Positions 1 to 11,820 of a DNA stretch of 35,710 bases are shown here, piece by piece; the stretch's first letter is position 1, and the number at the start of each line of letters is the position of its first letter. The stretch comes from Branchiostoma floridae. Its lineage: Eukaryota; Chordata; Leptocardii; Amphioxiformes; Branchiostomatidae. A program made the translations under genes and the position numbers. Location: assembly GCF_000003815.2 (NCBI RefSeq), contig NC_049980.1, forward strand, positions 31,823,470 through 31,859,179, in the 5' to 3' direction. The notes below the pieces were generated by a model. It saw only the letters and a program-made list of their open reading frames with translations. It searched no databases and had not been told where the DNA came from.

Positions 1-80
1 CAGGTCCTGTCCTGGACCTGATCCTCTGGACCTGGACCGTTCCTGTACCTGAATTTTCTGTACCAGTACCCATGGCATCT
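1..80 (-). mobile_element. hAT-type MITE, right end only
   Basis: This stretch is rich in 'ggacctg' motifs and ends in a 'gtaccagtaccca' terminus. It matches the reverse orientation of the elements at 7970-8383 and 8761-9240. The rest of the copy lies outside the window. It is non-coding. Confidence 0.6.
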
Positions 81-1244
81 CCCCTACTGTCACGTATTTC
101 TATGGTACGTCTTTGGGTAATTTACTAATACATCATGTATGTCATAGGTGAAGGCCCCAGACTTTAAAAATTCCATCATGTTGCAGGCACCATAAACGTA
201 TCAGCGTCGTCATGCAAATCGAAACAATGGTTGAGATGAGACTGTTTTCTTTTATCGGGACTTCACCTTTGACATATTAGTTTATATTACCCAGAGTTCC
301 TGTCACCCACGCATGCATATACATAAAACATAGTTGAACGTGCAAAAGAACTTATAGAAGGTTTCAGATTAGGACAGCATTTCTATAATCTAAAAGAATC
401 TAACTTTCTCGCTATAAATTATCAATATACATAACAAATCATATTCTTAAACTCGTGAGGGAAACGTCCTCCTGGCAACATGTAATTTCTTATTATATTA
501 TTTCCCAGCAAACTGATTTGCACGTTCCGAAAAAAAAACCCTGCTAGTATAGTCCTTCTGCATTCTGCACTACCTTCCTTCTTATATTCTGTTCTCTATT
601 GTTAGTTAACCACAAATAAACCATGTCAGACAAAATTTTTAAAGGGGTGATCGGTGAAGGTGAAGTTTGAAGCAGACGGCGGCCGTTTCTATCAAATCTC
701 TACGAAATACAAAACTGTAGCTGCCATTATTTACAATCCAGAGACTCTCTATGATCTACTGAAATATCACACAGTAGGACTTACCCTCCACTGCCACGGG
801 AAAGGACGAATTTAACCGGACATGTCGAGAAGCGAAACGCAAAACGTGCACCAAGGACGCCGCCATTTTGGAGTTCTTACAACATATGTGGGATCTTCCA
901 CTAATAGCTTTAGGTGTGTTGTATATCTTTTGTTGTAGAGAAATAAAATAAAAATAAAATCTTAGTAATTATATGAAATAATAGAACATTTTTTAATACT
1001 TTCGATAATATTGTAGATAAATTGGAGAATACACTATCATATTAGTTTTATTGTGTATATTATTATAAAACTCCGGGACACCCCTGTGTCTTTGGTACTT
1101 GGATCAGGCCTTCTGAATTTGTAAGCAGTGCACGAGCGACATTATGCGGTATGTATTAGAATCGCAGTCAAAACTATGAATGAGTTTCTAATACCTGTAT
1201 AAAAGCAGTTTCTTGTCTGTTCGCCCCTAGTGCATTTGAAATTA
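81..1244. other. non-coding flank, promoter-like motif only
   Basis: I see no coding exon here. The sequence is AT-rich apart from a more CpG-rich patch around 670-875. That patch contains gccgccattttg at 859-870, which resembles a YY1 site as found near metazoan transcription starts. Whether it drives transcription cannot be told from sequence. Confidence 0.35.
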
Positions 1245-1427
1245 CTGTCCAAGCAGAGGTTAGGCTTCCGCTGTTTGTTATAACGTTTTTTAGTCGTTTT
1301 TATCGGGCTTTCTATTTTGTATTGTATCTTGTATTGTCAAAACCTAACTTTGGCTGGCAGAAAGCCTGATAAAAACGACTAAAAATAACGTTATAAAACG
1401 GCCGGAGCCTAGTCTCTGCTTGGAGAG
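1245..1427. mobile_element. fold-back MITE
   Basis: Arms of about 68 bp are inverted repeats. The left arm (1245-1312) begins ctgtccaagcagag and the right arm (about 1360-1427) ends ctctgcttggagag. Both share the ataacgtt and agtcgtttttatcgggct segments in opposite orientation. There is no coding capacity, so this is a non-autonomous element. Confidence 0.75.
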
Positions 1428-2414
1428 ATAATTGAAATACGATTGGCATACTTTTTGCGTAAATGAAATTTATTTCGCTTCTAAGTATCATACGCTTATC
1501 TTTGCAGTATTTATCTTGGCCGCTAAACGTCGCTTCTTAGATAAAATCTCCTCCCCGCGAAACGAATGGACTGACCCAGTTTTTCCAGTTCGGAGATGTC
1601 GGAACATGGCGGATGTTTGCTAGGAAGTAAGTTCATGTTTTCCTGTGTTTTCTTCAAATTGTTTCTCTAAACAAGGCCATTGATGATTACCACATAGAGA
1701 CAGAGATTGTTATCTTACAGTATTGGCCATAGCCAAGCAATTCTATTCGTTTGTATGGATGAGAGGCAATTTTACGCTGGTGAAAATGTGTTTTTCCTCC
1801 TTCTCCGTCGTTTTAAGTTTCAGCGCTCTCGCCTCGCCGAAGACTACTAAAATATCATGAGCTCATCATTGACCCACGGGTGGCCGCCTTTTGGGGGGCC
1901 TTTCCGTACGGGTTCTGCCGTACCATATGGCACAGTTCTTTCTCCGATTGCGATGACATAATTAAGGCTTACACATGCATAAATCAAATGCCGTTTGCAT
2001 TCCACCGTTTTCTGAATTTGGATTTTGGAACCTTGAATTTGTTGCGTTTTATCGTACTCGATGGCATTTATTTTCTGTGAATACTATATAGATGTGGAAT
2101 CAGCATAATGTTCACCCAAGTTTGCGAAAAACACCCAACAATTGATTTTGCCGTTGCAAAGTAGCTACTCTCCGGTTTAGCTATGCTTCTCGTATCTGGT
2201 TTGAAACATGTAACGTTACAGAAGGTAGAAGGTGATAGAAGTCCGCCCCTTTAGTTCGGTCCCACCATGACTGAGTGACCTTAAAAACAGACCCCCAGAG
2301 CGGGATGTTTGTCCCCCAGAGGTGCTGAATAGTTCCTGTGTTTGCTCCGTCAACACCGGAACGTGCCAAACTTGGTCCAGTCCTTGGCTTGTGGGTTTTT
2401 TCCTTGTTCAGCCG
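1428..2414. other. non-coding, no recognised gene
   Basis: Short ORFs occur but none resembles a known protein. 'acatggcggatg' near 1605 followed by a GTAAGT donor-like sequence at 1626-1631 could mark a 5' non-coding exon, but no partner supports it. Confidence 0.3.
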
Positions 2415-3301
2415 CTTATGCCTAGGTTACACATAGCCGAATTTGGCTCCCGACTCTCTCCCGACTATGGTTTAGGAGTGATTCGGGAGCTAGTCGGCTG
2501 TAGTCGGCTGGCGTTCGGCTGAGTCGGCTGGCGTTCGGCTGAGTCGGCTGGTGTTCGGCTGCTCCATCCGAATGTTTTGAAATGTTCAAAACATTCGGCT
2601 CTGAACGGCAACTCTGGAATGGGTCGGTTGGTGGTCGGCTGGTGTTCGGCACGGTCGGCTAGTGTTCGGTTGGTGTTCGGGAGTACGTCAGCAGTCAAAT
2701 TAAATCTTAACCACGCCATAAACATTGCTGATTTACTCCCAGATTGTTTCCAACTTACCAATGATTCACCCCAAGACCTTAGACAAATCTCTGCTAACTC
2801 ATTCCCAAGCAAAAAGACTATTGCCAGAACGTAGACGAATCACTCCCGAACTTCACACGACCGACATCCAGCCAAAAGCAAAAAGACCCATAAATGCCGC
2901 ACTGGAGCTATATGTGATCTAAATTTGATCTCTTGGTGATGCTTACAAATAGAACAAGGGACATTCTTGATTAAAAACGAAAATGAGCACTCTTTTGAAA
3001 ATCGCTGATTATGTCTATTTCAAGTCGAAAAAGGGTCGGCAATCGGTTGGGGATCAGTCAGGAGTGATTCGGCAGTCTGCGGCTAGAAGTCGGGATGGTT
3101 GGTGATAGCTTAGTTAGCATTTGGGACACAGTCGGGAGTAAGTCATTTACTGGTCGGGAGGTGTTCGGGACATGTTCGGCACTAAAAAATAGTCGTGGCC
3201 TAAACTGGTCAGACTACTCCCGAACTACTGCCGACTTGGGTCGGCTAAGAGTCGGCTAGTGTTCGGGAGCCAAAGTCGGCTATGTGTAACCTAGGCATAA
3301 G
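2415..3301. mobile_element. 887-bp DNA transposon-like element with long TIRs
   Basis: The left end cttatgcctaggttacaca is the exact inverse of the right end at 3283-3301. The inverted similarity continues inward through 'tagccga...tggctcccga' (left) and 'tcgggagcca...tcggcta' (right). The interior is full of 'gtcggctg' and 'gttcgg' motifs. No transposase is visible, so it is non-autonomous. I could not assign the superfamily because no clean target-site duplication is visible. Confidence 0.75.
2502..2561. repeat. 20-bp minisatellite, 3 copies
   Basis: The unit agtcggctggcgttcggctg is repeated three times, with one change in the third copy. It lies inside the element at 2415-3301, and degenerate relatives continue around 2620-2685. 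Confidence 0.85.
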
Positions 3302-4129
3302 AAAAGACTTCCCGAGTTGTCTTCATGGAAGCCAGCGCAGCACTGCCCCAATCTAATGAAAAGGATATGAATTGTTTTGGGCCCGTCAGTCTGTTTGTGT
3401 TTCCAGATATTTTGGGGGATAACTTGAGAAGGCAAGGTCTGTATGGATTGCCATATTTTGTATGTGGACTTAAGTATATTGGGATGACGAAGGCCTAGGT
3501 CGATTCTGGCCCCCTGGCAGCTTTCCTTGGTACTGCAGCCCTTCATTCATTTTTGGTCTTTTTTTTTGCATAATTTTATTGATCAACATAACTTAATAAG
3601 CTCTAGATGTATTGTTATGATACTTGGTACTATGTCTTGGCCAAGGATGACTCTGTTGTACTCTGGCAGCTTCCCTTGGTACTGCAGCAGAATTTCCTCT
3701 TCTTGTATCCCCTTGCAGAACATGTGATACTGTCGTCTTCCTCTGGCACCAACATGTGTGTATTTGTAAACATGGCTTTGTTGTGAAATGTACATTGCCT
3801 TAGTTGGGAGAAAAAAATTGTATAATAATTAAAGGGCTTCTTTCTTTGTTACAAATTATACAAGTGAGATTTGAATTGTCAGAATATGACTTCAATACTG
3901 GTTAATGAACTGAAAGTAGGACAGTCATGTTTTTCTTGCGTGTTCTTACTTTCAGCATTGGAATAGGATTAAAATATTAGAGATCGTAATCTTCTTGTTA
4001 TAATGATGACAAGCTTATACTGGGTGCTAGTAAGATACACCAGGTGCATTACATGTATGGTAAAAGGATGCTGGCATTCAATATAAAAAAAGACTTGACA
4101 ATAATCATTTATTGATATTTGTAACATAA
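3302..4129. other. non-coding, one direct repeat
   Basis: No gene is recognised. A 25-bp direct repeat (ctggcagctttccttggtac at 3514 and a close copy at 3663) is the only structure seen. Confidence 0.4.
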
Positions 4130-4419
4130 TCAAACTGGTCCCAACAGACTATACCTACCTACCCTAACTACCTAGTCCCTTGACCTCCAGGTCGTTGGGG
4201 GGACAAGGTAGCCATGAAGATCGAGAGTTGCCTCCAGGTTCGTCTATCCCTAGCCAGGGTTATCCTCTCCTGTAGGCTGAGGGACGTCCACTCAGTGATG
4301 TTATATGATAGCCTATAGGGGTACTGTATACAGTATGAAGACATTTCGGACCATTTGTCCATTGCAAATCTGGTCAACTCGGCCATAATTCCGCATCTAT
4401 GTGCTATGCGCATAGACAC
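4130..4419 (-). pseudogene. LINE-like ORF2 C-terminal fragment
   Basis: The minus-strand reading frame contains LQERITLARDRRTWRQLS followed shortly by a stop. The ARDRxxWRxL pattern is common at the C-terminus of non-LTR retrotransposon ORF2 proteins. The copy would be truncated at its 5' end, as LINE insertions usually are. It covers under 90 residues and has no reverse transcriptase core, so the call rests on a short motif. Confidence 0.4.
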
Positions 4420-5564
4420 AGATACGGCAGTTAACGTTTTATCTGCTGAACATTTAGTACTGTTATCTTTACAAAGGTCATTCTGATACTATAGTGGAAT
4501 AACAATCATTATGATAAGATGAAGATACGAGAAATTGATTGGAAGGTCCAAAAGAATGTAACAACCAGGCAGCCTGATAAGCCCATATATGTTCCATTCC
4601 TGTCTGAAGCTGGTGCAGAAAAGATAACATCAGATTAGTCAGCAGGTTGCGGAAGATCGACCTTGCTGTGCCCGCAGACATGACATGACTACATGTAGCT
4701 GCTGCCGCTGATTTGTACCAAATTAGCTGCTATCTTCAGTCCCATCCTTCAGGATTTGTGACATGATTGCCTGAGAGGATTTGTCCCCTGTCTCAAGGGG
4801 TTTTCATGGGGGCCTGCATCATGGGGGTTCTGCTCTTTAATAGCTATCACAGTGCCCGGCAACTCTCTTTGCTAAATTCATTGAGGTAGTGGTTACATAT
4901 TATGCTGTTTTACTAGGTCACAAATGTTTTGTATATTAGCGTACCTTTCAATACATGTATATTTTATGAGGATCTGCATAGGAGGTCCCTACAATACTTT
5001 ATGCTGAATGAAGAAGAACCCCATGGCCTACATTTTACAGGAAGGCAATTACACAAAATGTAGTCACCTAAAATGCATTGTGTAAGTCAGCTTTCCCTAC
5101 AAATTACGGAAAAGGAAAATAGACACTGCCTAGTCGCCTTAAGGAAAAGGGTATGCAAGTCATCATTTAATCTTTATGATTGCTAGTTTTATATCACACA
5201 ACAGTTGAAAACGTCAGTACTAACACTATCTTTGTAAACATCCTTGAGTAAACTGAGCGCCATGTGCTCACCAGCACGTGCACACAGTTCCACACAGTTC
5301 CACACAGTTACACATTTACCCAGCAGTTCCTGCCTCCCAGTTCCTCCCAGCTGCCAGGCTTCCCATGGCCAACTGTGTGGCAAGGTCGCATCTCTCCAGT
5401 GCTAACAGGTTTCCAGATGTGCGACTGTGTGAAACCATTCCGTACACAGTGGTAGTAGTAGCCGCCGGCTGGGAGCTTTGGGACTTCAACATTGTGTGAG
5501 GTAGGCAGGACTGGCTACAGTGTGTTTATCTTATATGCCATAGATGGAGATTAAGACTGTAGGG
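4420..5564. other. non-coding, no recognised gene
   Basis: Nothing coding is supported. A short 'cacacagtt' microrepeat lies at 5279-5310. A segment around 5438-5480 (ccattccgtacacagtgg, then tgggagctttggga) has a diverged copy near 6180-6213. Confidence 0.35.
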
Positions 5565-6029
5565 TAGGGGTGGTTACAGATACGTAAAATTCAGGTACAG
5601 GTATGGTTCAGGTCCAGAGGATCAGGTTCGGACCTGGACCTGTTTGTCTGTGCAAAGTTGCGAATTGGAGATATTCAAAACAATGGTCCATTTTGCTACA
5701 AAGGAATCTGTTTTGTGGCATATCTGATTTCCACTGGCATTTTAAACTATTAAAGTGGCATTTTGTGTAAGCAATACCACCTGCCTAGAACTTAGACCAA
5801 GTTTGACTGTAAAAACTTGGTAGATATGACTATCAACTCTCCTATGCATCGCTCCAGTTTTTTTCTTGGACCGGTAAACCCCTGAACACCGAAAAGCCCC
5901 TAAACACTTGAACGCCTGCCGGCATAATCTGTTCAGTTTCTGATCAGTCCAAAATCTGGTTTAATGACTTTTTCAGGTCCGTCCAACAAGAAGAAAAAAA
6001 AAGTTTTGTACCGGCGGTACATACCCATA
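5565..6029 (+). mobile_element. hAT-type MITE, degenerate copy
   Basis: It begins taggggtggttacaga, contains the 'attcaggtacagg...ggttcaggtccagaggatc' block also seen at 7998-8030, and ends near 'gtaccggcggtacataccca'. It is the same family as 7970-8383, more diverged. No ORF. Confidence 0.65.
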
Positions 6030-6535
6030 CTGTACTAGTTTGTACGGTTGTCCCATTAGATGTGTAAGTGTTAGATGTGACAGTGTAATATAACCATGAG
6101 ATGCTGCTGCAAAAGGTGGTTATGCGGACTATACAGATACAGATGTACAGATATGTGTAGACTTTTTGCCAAAGATATACCATTCCGTGCACGGTAGTCG
6201 GGTGGGAGCTCTGGGATCACATCAGCATTCCCTCTGTCAGCTCTGCGGTGGGCTGGAGTTCCTCAGATGTGTTTATAAGGGAATCCAGCGGACCTTTGCC
6301 CAAAGATATCTAGAACTGAAAGCTTAAGCCTCTTAGTCAAGTTAAAGGCTAAATTGAATGTAGATAAGGTGTTTGTGATAAGATTCAGCTTGCCACGTGT
6401 GAGGGTCTTTTCCATCAGTGTTGGTCCTGTAGCCCTTCCCACACCTGATGACGCATAGGGCTGCGACCATCTCTGTTTCAGTAGCTCTGGGCCACACAAC
6501 TTTGTGCAATAACTATAGCAGGGCATTGGTAGTGG

Positions 6536-6727
6536 TCTGTGTGTTCAACTTCCATACTCTCTGTGTGTTCAACTTCCATACTCTTTCCCGAATGCTGAGT
6601 GCTAAGCAGAGAAAGCAGCGTGTACCGTTTTTAAAGTCTTTGGTATGACTCGGCCGGGGATCAAACTCACGACCTACCGAATGCAAGGTGAACACTCTAT
6701 CCACTCTGCCGTTGCACGGTTGGCAGC
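6536..6727 (-). mobile_element. tRNA-derived SINE
   Basis: On the minus strand the sequence has a tRNA-like head: an A-box-like ggcagagtggatag and a B-box-like gagtttgatcccc. It then runs through 'catacc aaagactttaaaaacgg' into a tail carrying a 22-bp duplicated unit (gtgtgttcaacttccatact on the plus strand, near 6538 and 6561). It is non-coding. Confidence 0.7.
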
Positions 6728-6987
6728 CTATACCAATGTCCCATAATTTGTAGAGAAAACCGTCTTGTTCAGTGTAATTCATAGCAAGCCACCAAACCCC
6801 ATGTAGACCCTCTTGTGTATGAAATTATAAGCCACTGCAAAAAAAAAGTGAATTTTAATACTGTATTGATATGTTTGATAAATTTGTCATACTATTGGTT
6901 CTTATGATAATTGCTGGATTGTGGAAATGTTTATTGAGCAATTCAGTATGCTTGTATTGCTTTCTGTTAGTGATTTATAATGTATAG

Positions 6988-7433
6988 NNNNNNNNNNNNN
7001 NNNNNNNNNNNNNNNNNNNNNNNNNNNNNNNNNNNNNNNNNNNNNNNNNNNNNNNNNNNNNNNNNNNNNNNNNNNNNNNNNNNNNNNNNNNNNNNNNNNN
7101 NNNNNNNNNNNNNNNNNNNNNNNNNNNNNNNNNNNNNNNNNNNNNNNNNNNNNNNNNNNNNNNNNNNNNNNNNNNNNNNNNNNNNNNNNNNNNNNNNNNN
7201 NNNNNNNNNNNNNNNNNNNNNNNNNNNNNNNNNNNNNNNNNNNNNNNNNNNNNNNNNNNNNNNNNNNNNNNNNNNNNNNNNNNNNNNNNNNNNNNNNNNN
7301 NNNNNNNNNNNNNNNNNNNNNNNNNNNNNNNNNNNNNNNNNNNNNNNNNNNNNNNNNNNNNNNNNNNNNNNNNNNNNNNNNNNNNNNNNNNNNNNNNNNN
7401 NNNNNNNNNNNNNNNNNNNNNNNNNNNNNNNNN
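6988..7433. other. assembly gap (446 N)
   Basis: A run of undetermined bases. Open frames across it are artefacts. Confidence 1.
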
Positions 7434-7961
7434 GTGGTTGTTGAGGGATCGTATAGTGTTTATAGTACTGTTTATGTCATAACATGGTATTATCGGTTGT
7501 GACATTTCAGTCACAGATGTCTGTTAAGTGTTGAAAAGCGACACAAGTATCTGTTGGTCCGTTTTTCAACATTCAAGCAGCTTTTGAGTGTGAAATCTTG
7601 ACTGTTTTTGCAAAGATTGTCATGGCTGTATCATACTATTTTTTCATAGTACATTTATGTCAATTACAGTACAGGTCAGTCATTTAGGAACACAGCATGA
7701 TCCTTTCTTCACAAGTGAGGTATGAGCAAGGAGGTTAAATGGTATGAGGGATTCCTGAATGGTTGCCAAGCATACACTGATAGTATACAGGCTGGTTCTA
7801 GCAAGGATTGTTTTAAATGCTTTATAGGAATTTAAAGTATTAAAGGTAAGCTTATGTCTACATCCAGTGCCTGGCGGCCTGGGGGTGTATGTCAAGATGG
7901 TGGGGGTTCTAACCCTAGCTAGGTCATACCAATGACCTGAAATATGGTACCAGCATTTACA
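7434..7961. other. non-coding, no recognised feature
   Basis: AT-rich sequence between the gap and the hAT element; I see nothing in it. Confidence 0.4.
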
Positions 7962-7969
7962 TGTATGAC

Positions 7970-8383
7970 TAGGGGTGGGTACCGGTACAGAAAATTCAGG
8001 TCCAGGTTCGGTTCAGGTCCAGAGGATCCGGTCCAGGTCCGGACCTGAACCTGGACCTGATGGTCCATTTTGCTACAAAGAAATCTGTTTTGTGTAATAT
8101 TCGACTCCCATTGGTGTTTTAAAAATCCTACAATGTCAACAACCTAGGTCGATTGCAAAAGTTGGTAAAATCACTAGTGTCTAGTCTGTTTCGCTCTTGT
8201 TATTTGCTAAGACCAGTTACCCCCAAAACGTGTGAATTCCTGATCATATAAATTATAATCAATTCCTTTTTCCAATCGGCCCAACATCCGGTCCACCAAA
8301 TTTTTTCAGGTCCGGTTTTGCTGGAACGGTCCAATGAGAAAAAACGGTTTTGTATCGGTACACCGTACCGGTACCCAGCCCTA
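7970..8383 (+). mobile_element. hAT-type MITE with 8-bp target duplication
   Basis: The left end is taggggtgggtaccggtac and the right end gtaccggtacccagcccta, giving near-perfect 19-bp inverted termini. The element is flanked by an identical 8-bp duplication, tgtatgac, at 7962-7969 and 8384-8391. TIRs starting TAGGG with an 8-bp duplication are the signature of the hAT superfamily. At 414 bp with no ORF, it must have been mobilised by a transposase encoded elsewhere. Confidence 0.9.
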
Positions 8384-8760
8384 TGTATGACTATGAGAAA
8401 GAGAATGCAGTAGAACAGGACTATCCGTGGTCTAGCCTCCTAATGTGTGGCCCAAGGGCTAGGGTGCAGAAACTGTGATGGGCACTGCCCATGTTCATGT
8501 TGTACACCAAAAATGTTGTGGAGAATTTAGGTCAAGGTCCAGGGGAAAGACTTTGTGTGTTTTCTTTTTAAGAAGATCCAGACACATGCAGGTAAACAGC
8601 TTTGCCCTGGCTGTGTTCCATATGTTGTTCATACTGTAAGTCTTCGAATTTTGGTGATGGTTTCATTTTTACATTCATGTCTGCACAGCGCACGCTAATA
8701 CCTGACAGCATGAACATGCGATTCCCAGTACTACCACAGTAACTGACTAACTGTACTACT

Positions 8761-9240
8761 CAGGGGTACCGGTACAAAACCGTTTTTTCTTGTTGCACCA
8801 GTCTAGAATAAATGGACATGGAACAAATCAGTGGACTGGATTTTGGACCAATTTGAAATTGAACAGACAGAACTGATTATACCAGCAGGAGTTAAATTGT
8901 GTTTTGGGGCTTGCCGATCCACAGGTAAGGGAAGAGGAGAGTTTAGGGTCATCTTTACCAAGTTTCTACAGTCAAACTTGGTAAAGAGTTATTATCATAA
9001 ACAGAGGCAGTCACTTAGTGTTGTTTACATGAAGGTAGGATTTTAACATGCCAGGCAGTGGAAATCAGATACTCCACGAAATAGAATCCTTTGTACTAAA
9101 TTGTAGCGAAATGGACCATTGTTTTGATTAGCGCCCATTCAAAAGTTTTCCCAGGCGATTAGGTCTAGGTCCAGGTTCAGGTTTGGACCTGGACCAGATT
9201 CTCTGGACCTGCACCATACCTGTACCGGTACCCACCCCTA
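8761..9240 (-). mobile_element. hAT-type MITE, reverse copy
   Basis: The left end is caggggtaccggtac and the right end gtaccggtacccacccct. The interior 'aggtccaggttcaggtttggacctggacc' block matches the family in the opposite orientation. Flanking octamers (gtactact, gtaccctt) agree at only five positions, so it is older than the copy at 7970. The open frame at 8831-9046 inside it is not a gene. Confidence 0.75.
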
Positions 9241-10485
9241 GTACCCTTACCACAAAATAAAAGGGCTGCAAAAGTACATTAGTTGGACACATAAACTTCC
9301 AACCTGGGTGCCATCCTTGGTAACATGCATTGGCATAATACCGGTAGTAAGACTTATACCGGTGGATTAAAAATACTGGAACTTAAAGAGATCTACACAT
9401 GCAACAATAGTTATTTCTGAGCTGTGCACACTTCAGACATCAAGGTGCCCAATACATCATTTACAAAGCATCGATAACAATGTATTCGAAGACAACAAGG
9501 CCAAAAGTTTTCAGTATCTTTTTCGGGGTAGGCATCTCGTCGTGGGACGAACACACTGTCACACTCATTGCCAAATTTATAGATCATAATTACACATGCT
9601 CACGGCACAAGACGAACATGATTCAACAACAATCTTGAATTTCTGTTGGTGACCTACAACTCATGTAAAAGTGTGAAGAACCGTTGCATAATAGCCCGGA
9701 TCTACGACTGAATGGGCAAAATTGAACGTAAGCAGCCATTTTCCCGCCATTTTTATATCTACGCTAGCAGTGGAGTGTTACGTCATAGCGCTTGTGACGG
9801 ACAGGAGTTAAATAAAAATTCTTGACAGTATACGTCCATTTTCTCATGACATTTTGTATGCTCATGCAGGTTTATGTTTTATGCATTTACTGACAGAAAA
9901 GGAAGGAACATCAGAGGATGTATAAATGTACATAGCGGCAGTCAATTGTGCCGTGTTTCTTCCTACCGGTATTTTTTACCCCCTCCCAACCACGCGCCCG
10001 TTCGCCGTGTAATTCCGCGGCGTGTTACAATTACAATATTACGCTTTTAGCAGGACAAGAGTGGCAGAAAAGTTACACAGAAGAAGTGGCAAGGGTAACC
10101 TATAACAGCAACATGTAACTGGAGAAAATGATGCGCTGACAATTTGTCAAATCAGTATGGCTAGAGAAATCGTCGTAAACGTACCGGTATTATGATAATA
10201 GATGTTAGTGACTGCTGGCTCTATCTTTTTCCTTGCTAGCATCAGTCGTGAACTCAATAGTTTATTACCCAACAATTGTTGCAGGTACTACAATGTAAGG
10301 CAAAGTAACATTTTCTTCATTGTATAACTATAAGACAACAGGATATGTATTGATGTAGGACCTGTAGGTTCTAGGCTATACAATATTGAAAGGAAATACA
10401 ATGTACAATATAGACCAAAGCATTGTAATACAACAGACTACTCGGTTGAGCCAGCGGTTCTTCTGTACTGTCTACAGAGGAACTC
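9241..10485. other. non-coding; CpG-richer patch 9720-10030
   Basis: No coding exon is recognised. Between 9720 and 10030 the sequence is richer in CpG and carries 'cagccattttcccgccattt', a CRE-like 'ttacgtcat' at 9779-9787 and 'cgcgcccgttcgccgtg'. This is compatible with a promoter, possibly for a 5' non-coding PAM exon, but nothing proves it. Confidence 0.3.
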
Positions 10486-10613
10486 TCCAAGCAGATTTTG
10501 GTGGGAAAAATTGTGACCTTTTCCTTTTCTTTCACCAAGGTGGGAAGGCCGGTTGAAAAAGAAAAATTACGAAATGAAAAGGTCATGACTTTTCCTACCA
10601 ACCTCTGCTTGGA
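10486..10613. mobile_element. short fold-back MITE
   Basis: The left arm tccaagcagattttggtggg pairs with the inverse of the right arm 'cctaccaacctctgcttgga', and the pairing continues through 'aaaaggtcatgac'/'attgtgacctttt'. The termini resemble those at 1245-1427. It is about 128 bp and non-coding. Confidence 0.7.
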
Positions 10614-11498
10614 TCTAGTATACAGATGATGGCACCCAGGCTAATCAACTTCTTGCTCGCACCTGAAAAGTGTCCAACTTTTCTGTGTCAGTGTGTGTGC
10701 CTTCTTAGTATCACTTTCTCCAGCAGTCTTGACACCTCATTTGTCTGCATTAAGCCTGTGGCACTCAGATATGGTATTGACTCCCCACCTTAATGCACAC
10801 CAGTTGTGAGGGCGGGCCTCAAGGGCAAGTTCAAAGCCTCACGACCAGGAGGCAACAGACACGTCTGTCCCCGGGGAAATATTGTGACAGGAGATGGAAG
10901 GGAAAATTTGTTGTCCTTGGCCCCAGATCCGACCCATCTAGGCCATGGACACATTTTTCAAATTACTGATTTTTTTTTAAAGCTCAGGCCATGTTGATTG
11001 ATTATATGGATGACATCGGTGTGTGCATCAATTTTTGGCTGCTTCCAAAAATAAAAGAAGGCTTCAACCATACTGTAAGTCAAACAAAGCAGCTTCAAAC
11101 TAAAAAAGCTAGCAAATATATTATATGCCGTGGATTGTAAAAACAAAACACTGGAAAATGTATGCTAATGACTTAGAATATTCCAAAATCAAAGAAGATG
11201 TGAAGGAACAAAAATTAAGAATCTATTGTTCTGTATGTTATGTTTTCTGTGTTCAATTGTTTGTCCTTCATGTCCAACTTATTTTTGTCAAACTTTATTC
11301 ATAAACATATTATGTAGATATCATGTTCAATATTGACTGAAGGAGGCCATATATTATGTAGATCAGTATCATACCTGGTAGCAGCAATGAGATGCGTTTC
11401 AGTGGTTTCAGATCTATCTACCGCCTTCCCTCCATACTGTAGGACAAATTCAATATTGTCTCATGAGTGAAGCTGATTGCTAAATGTGACTGTTGTCA
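10614..11498. other. non-coding, no recognised feature
   Basis: Short ORFs only, with low-complexity AT tracts; nothing resembling a protein family. Confidence 0.4.
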
Positions 11499-11820
11499 CA
11501 GGGCTCGAAATACTGGGTGCATGTGTACCCAGGTGCACCCAAAATTGGAGCTGTGCACCCAAATATCTTCTTAGGTTTATGTATGTAAAGATATCAAAGT
11601 ATACATAGTTAGTATACAACATCTTCAGACATCTAAGTTAGAAAGATGATAGAAATGTCTGTTATGGTACTTATTTAAGAATTTAATAGCTTGTAACTAA
11701 TTTTTATTATTAGGTTATTGCTCTAATTTAAGTGGTGCACCCAAAATTTTTGTAGTGCACCCAATTTTTTAAGCTGGGTGCACCAGTGCACCTAGTCCAA
11801 AAAATGAATTTCGAGCCCTG
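11499..11820. mobile_element. MITE with CAGGGCTCGAAAT termini
   Basis: The termini cagggctcgaaat and atttcgagccctg are perfect inverts. The interior repeats 'tgcacccaaa' in both halves in opposite sense. Related termini occur at 20336-20663 and, in a variant, at 29016-29942. The CAGGG start suggests hAT, but the flanking octamers tgttgtca and tgtcaaca are not identical. Confidence 0.8.

Noticed and set aside
2465-2812. Repetitive minus-strand frames (NRPLADSAEHQPT-like)
   Set aside because: They arise from the gtcggctg minisatellite inside the long-TIR element.
6975-7514. Long open frames over 6975-7514
   Set aside because: They are made almost wholly of undetermined bases.
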